A DNA stretch of 64,000 bases from a virus. The stretch lies in the IMG/VR virus record IMGVR_UViG_3300020203_000404, positions 87,811 through 151,810 of that record. One strand, 5' to 3'. A program made the translations under genes and the position numbers. Numbering within the stretch: position 1 is the first letter of the stretch; every line of letters starts with the position of its first letter. Shown one piece after another: positions 49,624 through 58,017 of the stretch. Below the pieces are notes generated by a model. The model did no database searches, was not told the DNA's origin, and worked only from the letters and a program-made list of their open reading frames with translations.

Positions 49624-49887
49624 TCACACGGGTTTCCAAATCTTAGTTATTGTTTCTACTTGCTTTACTTCAGTACAGTCAAGAAAAAACTCAAAGTCAT
49701 AATCAGTAAAATAACTTCCCGTACGGCTAACACATAGCTCGTAATAAGGACCGTCACCTTCTCTAAATATGACACTAAGATTAGACCATTTACCTTGGTC
49801 TTGCCACTCTCCGATTTCTATAACCGTATACTTATCGGAGTCGTCGGTGAGGATTTCAGCCGCTTCTGATTCTGTTAATTGCATCAT
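49624..49887 (-). CDS. Hypothetical protein downstream of a truncated repeat gene
   Basis: An 87-residue acidic alpha/beta protein (MMQLTESEAAEILTDDSDKY). AGAGGAAAC precedes the ATG. It overlaps the end of the truncated hexapeptide copy 5, whose promoter and start region now drive it. Function unknown. Confidence 0.55.
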   Translation of the reverse strand: MMQLTESEAAEILTDDSDKYTVIEIGEWQDQGKWSNLSVIFREGDGPYYELCVSRTGSYFTDYDFEFFLDCTEVKQVETITKIWKPV

Positions 49888-50012
49888 AGTTTCCTCTGGT
49901 AAATCAATGCTTGAAAGATGGTGGATCTTGAGCCGGGGGCGATGGTCGCGTGCTCGCCGACGTTGACTTGAACGGTCTTGCCGTTCGGGTTCGTGTGCGT
50001 GATGGTTTTCAT
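49884..50012 (-). pseudogene. Truncated hexapeptide-repeat gene, copy 5
   Basis: Leader MKTITHTNPNGKTVQVNVG followed by only EHATIAPGS, then 14 unrelated residues to a stop that overlaps the next gene's ATG. Promoter cassette intact (TTGACA, 16 bp, TATCAT, 6 nt, ATG). The helix has been deleted, leaving promoter plus start as a short upstream cistron. Confidence 0.7.
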
Positions 50013-50053
50013 GTTTTAATGATACATCATTCTCGCGGTCTGTCAAGCAAAAA

Positions 50054-50371
50054 TCACTTTAGGCCGACGATTGAGCCGGGGGCGATGGTCGCGTTCTTGC
50101 CGATGTACGAGTACGAGCCGATGGTCACGTTCTTGCCGATGATCGCGTTCGGGCAGATAGTCACGTATTCGCCGATGTTCGCGTTCTTGCCGATGTTCGC
50201 GTGCTTGCCGATGTACGAGTACGAGCCGATGTACGAGTGCGAGCCGATGGTCGAGTCCTCGCAGATGGTCACGTATTCGCCGATGATCGAGCCATCGGCG
50301 ATGGTCACGTTCTTGCCGACGCTGACTTGAACGGTTTTGCCGTTCGGGTTCGTGTGTGTGATGGTTTTCAT
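50054..50371 (-). CDS. Hexapeptide-repeat left-handed beta-helix protein, copy 6 (105 aa)
   Basis: Leader with VSVGKNVTIADGSIIG, about 12 units, cap ATIAPGSIVGLK. Variant promoter: TTGACG, 16 bp, TATAAT, TGAAGC, ATG. The -10 box is closer to consensus than in the other copies while the -35 is weaker. Confidence 0.8.
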   Translation of the reverse strand: MKTITHTNPNGKTVQVSVGKNVTIADGSIIGEYVTICEDSTIGSHSYIGSYSYIGKHANIGKNANIGEYVTICPNAIIGKNVTIGSYSYIGKNATIAPGSIVGLK

Positions 50372-50412
50372 GCTTCAATTATACATTATTCTCGCGGCTC
50401 GTCAAGCAAAAA

Positions 50413-50748
50413 TCACCTTAAGCCGACGGTTGAGCCATCGGCGATGGTCGCGTTCCTGCCGATGATCGAGTACGAGTCGATGGTCACGTTCTTGCCGACG
50501 GTCGAGTACGAGCCGATGTTCGCGTACTCGCCGATGTTCACGTACGAGCCGATGTTCACGTACGAGCCGATGTTCGCGTACGAGCCGATGTTCACGTACG
50601 AGCCGATGTTCGCGTACGAGCCGACGTTCGAGCCCCAGCTGATGGTTACGTGCTCGCCGATTGTCGCGTTCGGGCCGATGTTCGCGTTCGGGCCGACGTT
50701 GACTTGAACGGTCTTGCCGTTCGGGTTCGTGTGCGTGATGGTTTTCAT
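50413..50748 (-). CDS. Hexapeptide-repeat left-handed beta-helix protein, copy 7 (111 aa)
   Basis: Leader, then a run of alternating units built from SYANIG and SYVNIG (six in a row) in place of the ENVTIG type, cap ATIADGSTVGLR. The block shows local amplification of a 36-bp DNA unit. Cassette promoter with 6 nt to ATG. Confidence 0.8.
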   Translation of the reverse strand: MKTITHTNPNGKTVQVNVGPNANIGPNATIGEHVTISWGSNVGSYANIGSYVNIGSYANIGSYVNIGSYVNIGEYANIGSYSTVGKNVTIDSYSIIGRNATIADGSTVGLR

Positions 50749-50789
50749 GTTTTAATGATACATCATTCTCGCGGTCTGTCAAGCAAAAA

Positions 50790-51305
50790 TCACTTTGAGC
50801 CGACGGTTGAGCCATCGGCGATGGTCGCGTCCTGGCCGACGATCGCGTCCCGGACGATGTACGAGTTCTTGCCGATGATCGCGTTCTTGCCGATGGTCGC
50901 GTGCTCGCCGATGGTCACGTTCCTGCCGATGTTCGCGTTCTCGCAGATGAGCACGTATTCGCCGATGTACGAGTTCTCGCGGATGATCACGTTCTCGCCG
51001 ATGGTCACGTTCTTGCCGATGGTCACGTTCTTGCCGATGATCGCGTTCTTGTCGATGGTCGCGTTCCTGCCGATGGTCACGTTCTCGTAGATGAGCACGT
51101 ATTCGCCGATGGTCACGTTCTCGCCGATGTTCGCGTTCTTGCGGATGGTCGCGTTCGGGCAGATGGTCGAGCACGAGCCGACGTGCGAACCATCGGCGAT
51201 GTTCGCGTATTCGCCGATGGTCACGTTCCAGCCGATGGTCACGTTCTCGCCGACGTTGACTTGAACGGTCTTGCCGTTCGGGTTCGTGTGTTTGATTGTA
51301 TTCAT
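50790..51305 (-). CDS. Hexapeptide-repeat left-handed beta-helix protein, copy 8 (171 aa)
   Basis: Leader variant MNTIKHTNPNGKTVQVNVG, about 23 units, cap ATIADGSTVGSK. Contains VLIYENVTIG and VLICENANIG turns shared with copies 1 and 2. Cassette promoter present. Confidence 0.8.
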   Translation of the reverse strand: MNTIKHTNPNGKTVQVNVGENVTIGWNVTIGEYANIADGSHVGSCSTICPNATIRKNANIGENVTIGEYVLIYENVTIGRNATIDKNAIIGKNVTIGKNVTIGENVIIRENSYIGEYVLICENANIGRNVTIGEHATIGKNAIIGKNSYIVRDAIVGQDATIADGSTVGSK

Positions 51306-51346
51306 GTTTTAATGATACATCATTCTCGCGGTCTGTCAAGCAAAAG

Positions 51347-51772
51347 TCACTTTGAGCCGACGATTGAGCCGGGGGCGATGGTCGCGTCCTGGCCGACGAT
51401 CGCGTCCCGGACGATGTACGAGTTCTCGCCGATGTTCGCGTTCTCGCCGATGATCGCGTTCTTGCCGACGGTCGAGTACGAGCCGATGGTCACGTTCTTG
51501 CCGATGGTCGCGTTCTCGCCGATGGTCACTTCCCGGCGGACGTGCGAGCCCTCGCCAATGGTCGCGTCCTGGCCGATGGTCACGTTCTCACCGATGGTCA
51601 CTTCCCGGCGGACGTGCGAGCCCTCGCCAATGGTCGCGTTCTCGCCGATGGTCGCGTTCTCGCAGATGGTCACGTTCTCGCCGATGGTCACGTTCTTGCC
51701 GATGGTCACGTTCTTGCCGACGCTGACTTGAACGGTTTCGCCGTTCGGGTTCGTGTGCGTGATGGTTTTCAT
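51347..51772 (-). CDS. Hexapeptide-repeat left-handed beta-helix protein, copy 9 (141 aa)
   Basis: Leader with NPNGETVQVSVG, about 18 units including a duplicated block ATIGEGSHVRREVTIG (twice), cap ATIAPGSIVGSK. The duplication spans about 60 bp of DNA and is nearly exact. The upstream copy 10 reads through this gene's promoter region. Confidence 0.8.
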   Translation of the reverse strand: MKTITHTNPNGETVQVSVGKNVTIGKNVTIGENVTICENATIGENATIGEGSHVRREVTIGENVTIGQDATIGEGSHVRREVTIGENATIGKNVTIGSYSTVGKNAIIGENANIGENSYIVRDAIVGQDATIAPGSIVGSK

Positions 51773-51786
51773 GTTTTAATGATACA

Positions 51787-52257
51787 TCATTCTCGCGGTC
51801 TGTCAAGCAAAAAACACTTTGGGCCGACGGTTGAGCCATCGGCGATGGTCGCGTTCCTGCCGATGATCGAGTACGAGTCGATGGTCACGTTCTTGCCGAC
51901 GGTCGAGTACGAGCCGATGATCGCGTTCTTGCCGATGGTCGCGTTCTCGCCGATGGTCGCGTTCTCGCCGATGATCGCGTTCTGGCCGATGTACGAGTAC
52001 GAGCCGATGGTTGCGTTCAAGCCGATGGTCGCGTTCCTGCCGATGGTCGCGTTCTCGCCGATGATCGCGTTCGGGCAGATGATCACGTATTCGACGATGG
52101 TCGAGTACGAGTCGATGTTCGAACCGACGCCGATGTTCGCGTTCTCGCCGATGGTCACGTTCTCGCCGATGATCGCGTTCTTGGCGATGGTCACGTTCTC
52201 GCCGACGCTGACTTGAACGGTTTCGCCGTTCGGGTTCGTGTGTGTGATGATATTCAT
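51787..52257 (-). CDS. Hexapeptide-repeat left-handed beta-helix protein, copy 10, extended (156 aa)
   Basis: Leader variant MNIITHTNPNGETVQVSVG, about 20 units, cap ATIADGSTVGPK. The usual TGA after the cap Lys is TGT here, so the frame continues nine residues (CFLLDRPRE) across the -35 region of copy 9's promoter. A different promoter is used: TATCCT, 5 nt to ATG, the same as at 58952. Confidence 0.78.
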   Translation of the reverse strand: MNIITHTNPNGETVQVSVGENVTIAKNAIIGENVTIGENANIGVGSNIDSYSTIVEYVIICPNAIIGENATIGRNATIGLNATIGSYSYIGQNAIIGENATIGENATIGKNAIIGSYSTVGKNVTIDSYSIIGRNATIADGSTVGPKCFLLDRPRE

Positions 52258-52295
52258 GTCTTAGGATACCCTATAAGTGCGAAAAAAGCAAAAAA

Positions 52296-52595
52296 TCACT
52301 CTGGGCCGATGTACGAGTACAAGCCGATGTACGAGTCCTTACCGATGGTCACGTGCTCGCCGGTGGTCACGTGCTCACAGATGGTCACGTTCTCGCCGAT
52401 GGTCGAGCCATCGCCGATGATCGCGTGCTTGCCGATGTTCGAGCCCTGGCCGATGTTCAAGTCCTCGCCGATGGTCGAACCCCGACCGATTGTCACGAAC
52501 TTGCCGATGGTCACGTTCTCGCCGATGGTCACGTTCTTGCCGACGCTGACTTGAACGGTTTTACCGTTCGGGTTCGTGTGTGTGATGGTTTTCAT
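52296..52595 (-). CDS. Hexapeptide-repeat left-handed beta-helix protein, copy 11 (99 aa)
   Basis: First gene of the minus-strand array. Leader with VSVGKNVTIG, about 13 units that are more divergent (RGSTIGEDLNIGQGSNIG), ending YSYIGPE without the normal cap. Promoter TTGACG, 16 bp, TATAAT, 6 nt to ATG 52595. Confidence 0.78.
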   Translation of the reverse strand: MKTITHTNPNGKTVQVSVGKNVTIGENVTIGKFVTIGRGSTIGEDLNIGQGSNIGKHAIIGDGSTIGENVTICEHVTTGEHVTIGKDSYIGLYSYIGPE

Positions 52596-52719
52596 GCTTC
52601 GATTATACATCATTCTCGCGGCTCGTCAAGCAAAAAATCACTCTAAAAAGCGGTCGCGACTCTCAATGGCCTACACCAACACAGAATCTCATTTTTTTCT
52701 TTTCAAGTTGTCTTGAAGA

Positions 52720-53610
52720 TCAGCACGACTTCTTGGGACGGCGACACGACGCCTCATGCTTCTTGCCGCCCTTCGTACCGCAGTGCGAGCAAGGACTACG
52801 CTTGACGGTTCGTGTCGTCGTCGTGGTAACTTCGACAACATCTTCCTCCTCATATGCCGGAACAGGTTCCGGCATAGGATACATCGGACTCTCGATCTGC
52901 CCCTCAGCCTCAGCGAGCACTTTGTAACGACACACACGCAGCTTGGAACAGTTGTGGTCCTTAGGCACCGCGATGCAGTCGGCTGGATTCACTTTCACGA
53001 GCACAGTGCGAGCGGCAAAGCTGCGAGCGTACTCCAACGTACCGACGTGGTAGCCACGGCTACATTCGTTGCGACGATCAGGATCGACATTCTGACGAGG
53101 CATTTCAATGACTTCGCCAATTGCATTCTTAACCATACCAGAGTACTGATCGAACCAGTCGTCACGCACGCCCTTATAGCCGATGAAGCAACCATCTTCC
53201 GTGATCGGAAACTGACTACAGCCATTGTTGGTGTTTTCCAGAAAGTCGTAGAGTTCCGCGACGGCCATCGGCATCGGGTTGGCCATCAGGTTTTCAAGGA
53301 ATCGAATCAGCGGATCAGTCGGCAGTCCTTCTCGAATGAAGTCGAGAATGCGTTCCGTCACCGTATTGTGCATCGGCAGATCGCCGTAGAACACTTGGCC
53401 ATGCTTGACCGTGACGGGGCTATTTCTCATGGTCGCCGCAATGGTCGCCGGAATGTCGATGAGAGATTCCAGATCGTCGTGTCGCTTTGCCTTAATCGCT
53501 TCCACGATTAAGACGTAGTTTGGATGACTCTTCCCGATCGAGAAGGTCTTGGCATCGAGAATCAGGGTGATGTTGCCATCGCCCGTAACGAGACTTGCAA
53601 AGTTTTTCAT
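52720..53610 (-). CDS. rIIB: rIIB-like protein
   Basis: A 296-residue protein with the T4 rIIB core: CFIGYKGVRDDWFDQYSG, GEVIEMPRQNVDPDRR, ECSRGYHVGTLEYARSFA and VLVKVNPADCIAVPKDHN. The C-terminal 60 residues are a Pro/Glu/Thr-rich linker and a Cys-rich tail (CSHCGTKGG). It lies just after rIIA, as in T4, where the pair affects lysis timing and exclusion by prophage lambda. Confidence 0.85.
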   Translation of the reverse strand: MKNFASLVTGDGNITLILDAKTFSIGKSHPNYVLIVEAIKAKRHDDLESLIDIPATIAATMRNSPVTVKHGQVFYGDLPMHNTVTERILDFIREGLPTDPLIRFLENLMANPMPMAVAELYDFLENTNNGCSQFPITEDGCFIGYKGVRDDWFDQYSGMVKNAIGEVIEMPRQNVDPDRRNECSRGYHVGTLEYARSFAARTVLVKVNPADCIAVPKDHNCSKLRVCRYKVLAEAEGQIESPMYPMPEPVPAYEEEDVVEVTTTTTRTVKRSPCSHCGTKGGKKHEASCRRPKKSC

Positions 53611-53613
53611 AGT

Positions 53614-55539
53614 TCAGACGGCCTCAATCAATTTGATGTACTGGATCACTGGTTCCATAGCAATGTTACCTCGGTACCAGTCAATGCCACCCAAAATCGG
53701 GTATTTTTTGAAGAATTCTTTCTGATAACGAGGAGCGGTCGGCATCTTGATGTCAAAAACCTGACACAAGCGGCTGTAAACGCTCATGTTACTGACATTC
53801 GCCCCGTAAACCTTAATCAGATTGTCACACTCTGTCGAGAGTCCAGCAATTTTCTCAATGAGAAACTTATGGCTAATGTCATCCCCATCATTTTGAAATC
53901 TCGACAGAGCAAACATATCAAGATCAGCCAAAAACTCTTCGGTCATGTCCTTGGCGACAGCGGAACATTCGATGATACCGTGCTTGACACGAAAAGAGTC
54001 GTATTGCTTGGCAGGGATTCCGTAAATTCGCTTGAAGCCGAACGTGTTCGCGATGATATGAACGTCCTGCGGAGCGACCTTTTGGCCGTTCCAGATAACC
54101 CAATTACCATCACGCGGCACACAGCAGGCGTCATTAGCGTCAACGTCGGTAGCCGCGTTAATGCCATACCACTCAAAGCTGTTATTGAGAAGCTTGATCG
54201 GCATGCTACGCACTGTCGTACCTGCGGTTCGAGCCTTACGCGGCACATCCGGCAACAGACTCAGCTTGGTCATCACGTCGCCAAACAATTCAGTAAAGCG
54301 AGCGGCGTCCTCAATCTTCACAAGATAGAACCGATTATGGGTACACGCTCGCATGTATTGACGAAGGCGACCCTTCATCTTCTGCGTCATGTCCGCATCA
54401 TCTTCAATGAAGATCATTTGATCAATATGTCCGCCAATATGGAATTCACCGTGCAGGCTATGCATGAAGAGTTTTTTGTCAAGACGAAGAGAGCAGGATT
54501 GCATTGAATACTTGTCCTTCTCTTCGTATTTGATTGGATCGGTTCCATGAGGCGAAAGTTCGCTCACCAAGTTACGGTACTTGGCTAGAGCCCGCAGCTT
54601 TTGAAGGACCGTCCCTTCGTTCGCGACACGACGTTCAAATTCGGCCCGCACCACAACGGCAGCCTCGTTAAGAGCAGCGGTTATCTTCGCGATCGTCCTG
54701 TCGTCGTAATTAACCTCTTCGCGACTAGCGGCAATAGAAACCGCACCTATCGGCAAGTTCAAGATAATAATGGCATTGTGGTAAAACGGGCAGGCAAAAT
54801 CGCGATCAGAGACGGCGTAGCAAACCTGACCCATCATGACGTTAAGACGCGATGAAACAGGTGCTTTATGATTTATGTACAACGAGAATTCACTCGTTTC
54901 AAATTCCGGCTTCTCGCTATCGAAGTTGAGTTGGGCACCGACAATGTTCGGACGCACCTTGAAAAAGGTGTAGACACGTTGAGCGGCCCTGACGAAAATC
55001 TGAGCGTCGCCCGGCTTCGTGTTGATGCGGACTTCCAAGCCGTTCGGCTCGTCCGTATCAACTGTGTTCAAAAGAGCGAGCGTCGGAATCGACGACTCAT
55101 TCTTGAAGGCGGAGTACGTGTACTTCCGTTTGTCCCAAATGGATATAATCGTGAATTGGTCCGTGTACGCAAAGGGGGACTTGCTGCCGATACCTAGACA
55201 GCCAGTAAAGTCATCGCTATTCGTGCGAGTACTTTTGCCGTATTTCTTGTATACGGTTTCGATTTGAGTGGGCGACAAGCCCGTACCGTAGTCACGGATC
55301 GACAACCAAGGCTCTAGTTGATTTGGAAGATGAACATCGAACGGCTGATCGGCACAGCCAGCATCCGTATGAGAGTCGGATGCATTCGTGGACAATTCAC
55401 GAACGATAGCTCGCGGCTCGTCAGTGTAAACCTTCTTTGAAAGCAAGGCAAACATTGCCGCGTTTGTTTCGAAGGAGTACGTGCCTTCTTGGAAGGTGCC
55501 AGAGCGTTCGACTTCGAGAGTTGTTTCAGTGAGTTTCAT
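53614..55539 (-). CDS. rIIA: rIIA-like protein (GHKL ATPase)
   Basis: A 641-residue protein. PRAIVRELSTNASDSHTDAG is the N-box, IRDYGTGLSPTQIETVY the G1 box and FTGCLGIGSKSPFAYTDQF the G2/lid of a GHKL ATPase, as in T4 rIIA. The long C-terminal part is membrane-associated in T4; no clear transmembrane helix is seen here. Promoter with -10 box 6 nt before ATG. Confidence 0.87.
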   Translation of the reverse strand: MKLTETTLEVERSGTFQEGTYSFETNAAMFALLSKKVYTDEPRAIVRELSTNASDSHTDAGCADQPFDVHLPNQLEPWLSIRDYGTGLSPTQIETVYKKYGKSTRTNSDDFTGCLGIGSKSPFAYTDQFTIISIWDKRKYTYSAFKNESSIPTLALLNTVDTDEPNGLEVRINTKPGDAQIFVRAAQRVYTFFKVRPNIVGAQLNFDSEKPEFETSEFSLYINHKAPVSSRLNVMMGQVCYAVSDRDFACPFYHNAIIILNLPIGAVSIAASREEVNYDDRTIAKITAALNEAAVVVRAEFERRVANEGTVLQKLRALAKYRNLVSELSPHGTDPIKYEEKDKYSMQSCSLRLDKKLFMHSLHGEFHIGGHIDQMIFIEDDADMTQKMKGRLRQYMRACTHNRFYLVKIEDAARFTELFGDVMTKLSLLPDVPRKARTAGTTVRSMPIKLLNNSFEWYGINAATDVDANDACCVPRDGNWVIWNGQKVAPQDVHIIANTFGFKRIYGIPAKQYDSFRVKHGIIECSAVAKDMTEEFLADLDMFALSRFQNDGDDISHKFLIEKIAGLSTECDNLIKVYGANVSNMSVYSRLCQVFDIKMPTAPRYQKEFFKKYPILGGIDWYRGNIAMEPVIQYIKLIEAV

Positions 55540-55545
55540 GCCAGT

Positions 55546-55574
55546 ATCTTACCCCTTAGAGTCTAGCCCGTCAA
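55546..55574 (-). promoter_or_regulatory. Promoter of rIIA-rIIB, predicted leaderless
   Basis: TTGACG (55569-55574), 17-bp spacer, TAAGAT (55546-55551), ACTGGC, ATG. It overlaps the last codons of the gene upstream. Confidence 0.72.
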
Positions 55575-55845
55575 GTGGAAATTTTGGCCCATAGATCAAA
55601 CGCAGTCGCAGAAATTCTTGGTACTCGTAATATTGAGTCTGTTCTTTGCTACGCAGAAGAATAGTTTCAATTGCCGTCGCTCCTGCCATTAGCAAGGTCT
55701 CGAAACATTCGTGCCCTTTGTTAAAGACAATATATTCGGTTTGCCGATCTCCAACCACAAAATAAATACGTCTGCAATTGTCCAAAGCTCCCCGATGCAC
55801 GACAATTTCTCTATCCATTAATGGTCTCGCGTTCTTTTCTAGCAA
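55549..55845 (-). CDS. Hypothetical protein
   Basis: A 98-residue protein with TTG start at 55845 overlapping the phosphoesterase stop, or ATG 55818. Beta-rich first half (RIYFVVGDRQTEYIVFNKG), helical second half. Not recognised. Confidence 0.5.
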   Translation of the reverse strand: MLEKNARPLMDREIVVHRGALDNCRRIYFVVGDRQTEYIVFNKGHECFETLLMAGATAIETILLRSKEQTQYYEYQEFLRLRLIYGPKFPLDGLDSKG

Positions 55846-56570
55846 TACAGCAACTCAAGCGACTCGCCATTCCATAGAATAGCCTGATGCTGTTCGATAC
55901 ACGGAGCACACGCCCACGTTGTACCTTCGGTTTCACCAGCTTGATACGTGTGATGATGTCCAAACACCCAGTGCCTGGGCTTAAACTGCCCTCGAATAGC
56001 GTTCAGAGCTTGCTTATCCGATCGCCCAAATTCCTTTTTGTGCGAACCATAAGGAAAGTCGAATGGAAACTCGTGCGAGATCACAAGGTCGATTGTCTGC
56101 TGATAATCCAACGCCTCCATGACTTGACGATAGGTGATTGACTCTTGAGGCCACCACGACTTACCTTGGATCCGATGATCCTTGTCGATGGATGAAGCAC
56201 CGCCGAAAAACATCACGGTGTAGTCTGTCAGTCGCAGGACTGATCCACGCGGCTGATAGATCATGCCCGACTGAAACGCCCCTTGATCTTTTTCAAGCTG
56301 ATCGTGATTCTCATGATTACCATCAATCCAATAGAATGGCAATGCTTCTGCCTTAGTAATCGTGGACGGATTCATATACGCTTTGTGAAACGTAAAGGGG
56401 TTACAGAATCCAGTGCCGTTAGCCTGAATGTCGCTACCCGGCCACGCATAGCCAAAATCTCCCACTTGAATCATATGGGTGATATCAGGGTGCTGCTTGA
56501 GAGCACGAGCAATCGTGATGTTGAGATCGCTCCACATTCCGTGGACATCCCCCAAGATTAAGACCTTCAT
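55839..56570 (-). CDS. Calcineurin-like metallophosphoesterase
   Basis: A 243-residue phosphoesterase. ILGDVHGMWSD (DxH), QVGDFGYAW (GD), WIDGNHENHDQ (GNHE), LVISHEFPFDF (H) and HWVFGHHHTYQ (GHxH) give all metal ligands. It could act on nucleotides, protein phosphate or DNA ends. Not close enough to Mre11/SbcD by eye to call it. Confidence 0.85.
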   Translation of the reverse strand: MKVLILGDVHGMWSDLNITIARALKQHPDITHMIQVGDFGYAWPGSDIQANGTGFCNPFTFHKAYMNPSTITKAEALPFYWIDGNHENHDQLEKDQGAFQSGMIYQPRGSVLRLTDYTVMFFGGASSIDKDHRIQGKSWWPQESITYRQVMEALDYQQTIDLVISHEFPFDFPYGSHKKEFGRSDKQALNAIRGQFKPRHWVFGHHHTYQAGETEGTTWACAPCIEQHQAILWNGESLELLYC

Positions 56571-56581
56571 GATGTCAAGTC

Positions 56582-56749
56582 TTATTCGTTTTCAAGCTCA
56601 GATTCCCGCCCAGAGAACGCCCAGTACACAAACAATGTAAATGGAATGATAGGCCACATCAGTGACACGAAACCTCGCACCCAGCTATTGTCAGTGTCGG
56701 CACGATCCCAGGCGAGAGGCATACCGAGCACGTAGAGGATCCAAAACAT
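56582..56749 (-). CDS. Small membrane protein (55 aa)
   Basis: Frame MFWILYVLGMPLAWDRAD...WPIIPFTLFVYWAFSG...LENE with two hydrophobic segments. Its ATG overlaps the stop of the ATPase gene (TGATG), so it is coupled. The C-terminal ELENE is encoded by a CTTGAAAA site. Confidence 0.6.
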   Translation of the reverse strand: MFWILYVLGMPLAWDRADTDNSWVRGFVSLMWPIIPFTLFVYWAFSGRESELENE

Positions 56750-57822
56750 CAGTCGTCCTTGTTTCGACAGGCGGTGAGGTCAGATTGGAATTTACCAGTG
56801 AGCAACAGATTGCGGCCAGTCAAGCACACGGCAATGACACGTCGCGGATCGGTATTCTGTTCAACGTCCATGCAGTAGCGAATCGCAGGTTCAATCCATG
56901 CGGCATCACCATTGATAGATTCAATTTCACGCTTAAGAATTAGCCGCAAGATTGCTTCGTTAGGACGCGGACAGTAAATACTGTGAGAGAAACGTGACGC
57001 CATTGCCCCTTCGTGACGTGACTTGAAAAGATCAATGTCATTCACGGTCGCGACGCAGACGAACGGCACCTTGCGGTAGTAGCTACCACGAGCAGTCACC
57101 TTGCGAATTTCCGCTCGACCATCAAGAGCGGACAGTAGCCACATAAAAGCTTGATCCGGCACCTTTTCAATCTCTTCAATCACGAGAAGGGGCGGAACAA
57201 CGTCGGCATCCATGATTGCGGCAATAGCACCAGCAGCCGTAGTCTGAGTGCCGTCGAATTCGATACAGCCATCGACCCCCACCATATTCTTGACACCACC
57301 CAGAAGATCACTCTTGCCGCATCCAGGCTTGCCGTGCAAGACAGCGTGATAACGTTTCGTATAATTGGTGTCTTTGGCGGTTTGCAACGATGCCAGAACA
57401 ATGTCGATTTGCGGATCGAGACCGTACAAGTGATCGAAGTGCGTACCACGTTCGATTGTGACTTCCGCAATCAAGTCAGTTTCATTGAATACTTTGAGAT
57501 TGGGGCCGGTGGTATTATGACCGCCCAGCACGCTCCACTTGCCCTTATTGCCAGCACACTTAAAAATGGCGTCCTTGACACCATTGAATTGTTTGGCCGG
57601 GTCGCCGCGACCAATGTGCTCGAATTCAAGTTCGACGCTGTAATGCCATTCACCTTCAACCAAAACAGGCACGATATCGTCTGGTAGTTCGGTTGACAGA
57701 CGGAATTGTTTGCCTCGTGAGGCCGCGAGAGCACGATCCACGATCTCGTCTACCTGACGACGGGTAATCGAGACGTTCGAGCGACGTTGGGCTTTGCGTT
57801 CGATGGTGATCTTGTGACTCAT
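56749..57822 (-). CDS. AAA+ ATPase
   Basis: A 357-residue ATPase. The N-terminal 120 residues are unrecognised. VLHGKPGCGKSDLLGGVKN is Walker A, PPLLVIEEIEKVPDQA Walker B, FVCVATVNDIDLF sensor 1, ASRFSHSIYCPRP the arginine-finger box. MoxR/ClpX-like remodeller of unknown target. A fully consensus promoter (TATAAT) sits 6 nt before ATG. Confidence 0.82.
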   Translation of the reverse strand: MSHKITIERKAQRRSNVSITRRQVDEIVDRALAASRGKQFRLSTELPDDIVPVLVEGEWHYSVELEFEHIGRGDPAKQFNGVKDAIFKCAGNKGKWSVLGGHNTTGPNLKVFNETDLIAEVTIERGTHFDHLYGLDPQIDIVLASLQTAKDTNYTKRYHAVLHGKPGCGKSDLLGGVKNMVGVDGCIEFDGTQTTAAGAIAAIMDADVVPPLLVIEEIEKVPDQAFMWLLSALDGRAEIRKVTARGSYYRKVPFVCVATVNDIDLFKSRHEGAMASRFSHSIYCPRPNEAILRLILKREIESINGDAAWIEPAIRYCMDVEQNTDPRRVIAVCLTGRNLLLTGKFQSDLTACRNKDD

Positions 57823-57828
57823 GCCTCT

Positions 57829-57857
57829 ATTATACCCACTAAACAGCTATTTGTCAA
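57829..57857 (-). promoter_or_regulatory. Consensus promoter of the AAA+ gene, predicted leaderless
   Basis: TTGACA (57852-57857), 17-bp spacer, TATAAT (57829-57834), AGAGGC, ATG. Perfect match to sigma-70 boxes; overlaps the 3' end of the gene upstream. Confidence 0.85.
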
Positions 57858-58017
57858 GTGACTTCCACAAAACGCAGCGACCCAAGAAATAAGCCACTGC
57901 GATCAACATGAAGTAGTGTTCATATAGCACGAAAAAGAGAGCAGTGATGGGCAGTAGAAACAAACATACGCTTAACACGATGGAGCCGAGCAGAAGACTC
58001 AGGGCGTGGTGCTTCAC
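57847..58017 (-). CDS. Small membrane protein (56 aa)
   Basis: GTG start at 58017 overlapping the upstream stop (GTGA). Two hydrophobic helices (LLLGSIVLSVCLFLLPITALFF and FMLIAVAYFLG), short basic tail. No family recognised. Confidence 0.55.
   Translation of the reverse strand: MKHHALSLLLGSIVLSVCLFLLPITALFFVLYEHYFMLIAVAYFLGRCVLWKSLDK

Larger units (their letters stand above)
45952..52595 (-). repeat. Array of hexapeptide-coding 18-bp DNA repeats and promoter cassettes
   Basis: Within the coding parts the DNA is a near-periodic 18-bp unit (one hexapeptide) with variants such as GCCGATGGTCACGTTCTC. Codon choice is strikingly uniform (ACC ATC GGC on the sense strand). Between genes a 42-bp block holding the promoter is conserved. 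The array is broken at 48.25-50.0 kb by tRNAs and three other genes. Confidence 0.85.

Noticed and set aside
46055-52554. Many long open frames on the + strand across the repeat array (100-300 codons of PMVTFSPM- or DGRVLADG-like sequence).
   Set aside because: They are by-products of 18-bp repeats without stops in several frames. They lack promoters and starts of their own, while the minus-strand frames share a leader, cap and promoter cassette.
45952-52595. Tandem repeats suggesting a CRISPR array.
   Set aside because: The period is 18 bp with no unique spacers, the repeats are coding, and no cas genes are nearby.
52756-55267. Long + strand frames opposite rIIB and rIIA (up to 327 codons).
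   Set aside because: They mirror well-recognised minus-strand genes and show no family motifs.
55839-56570. Metallophosphoesterase as the Mre11/SbcD partner of the Rad50-like ATPase at 29.4 kb.
   Set aside because: It is short, far from the ATPase gene, and shows only the general phosphoesterase motifs; no SbcD-specific features were seen.
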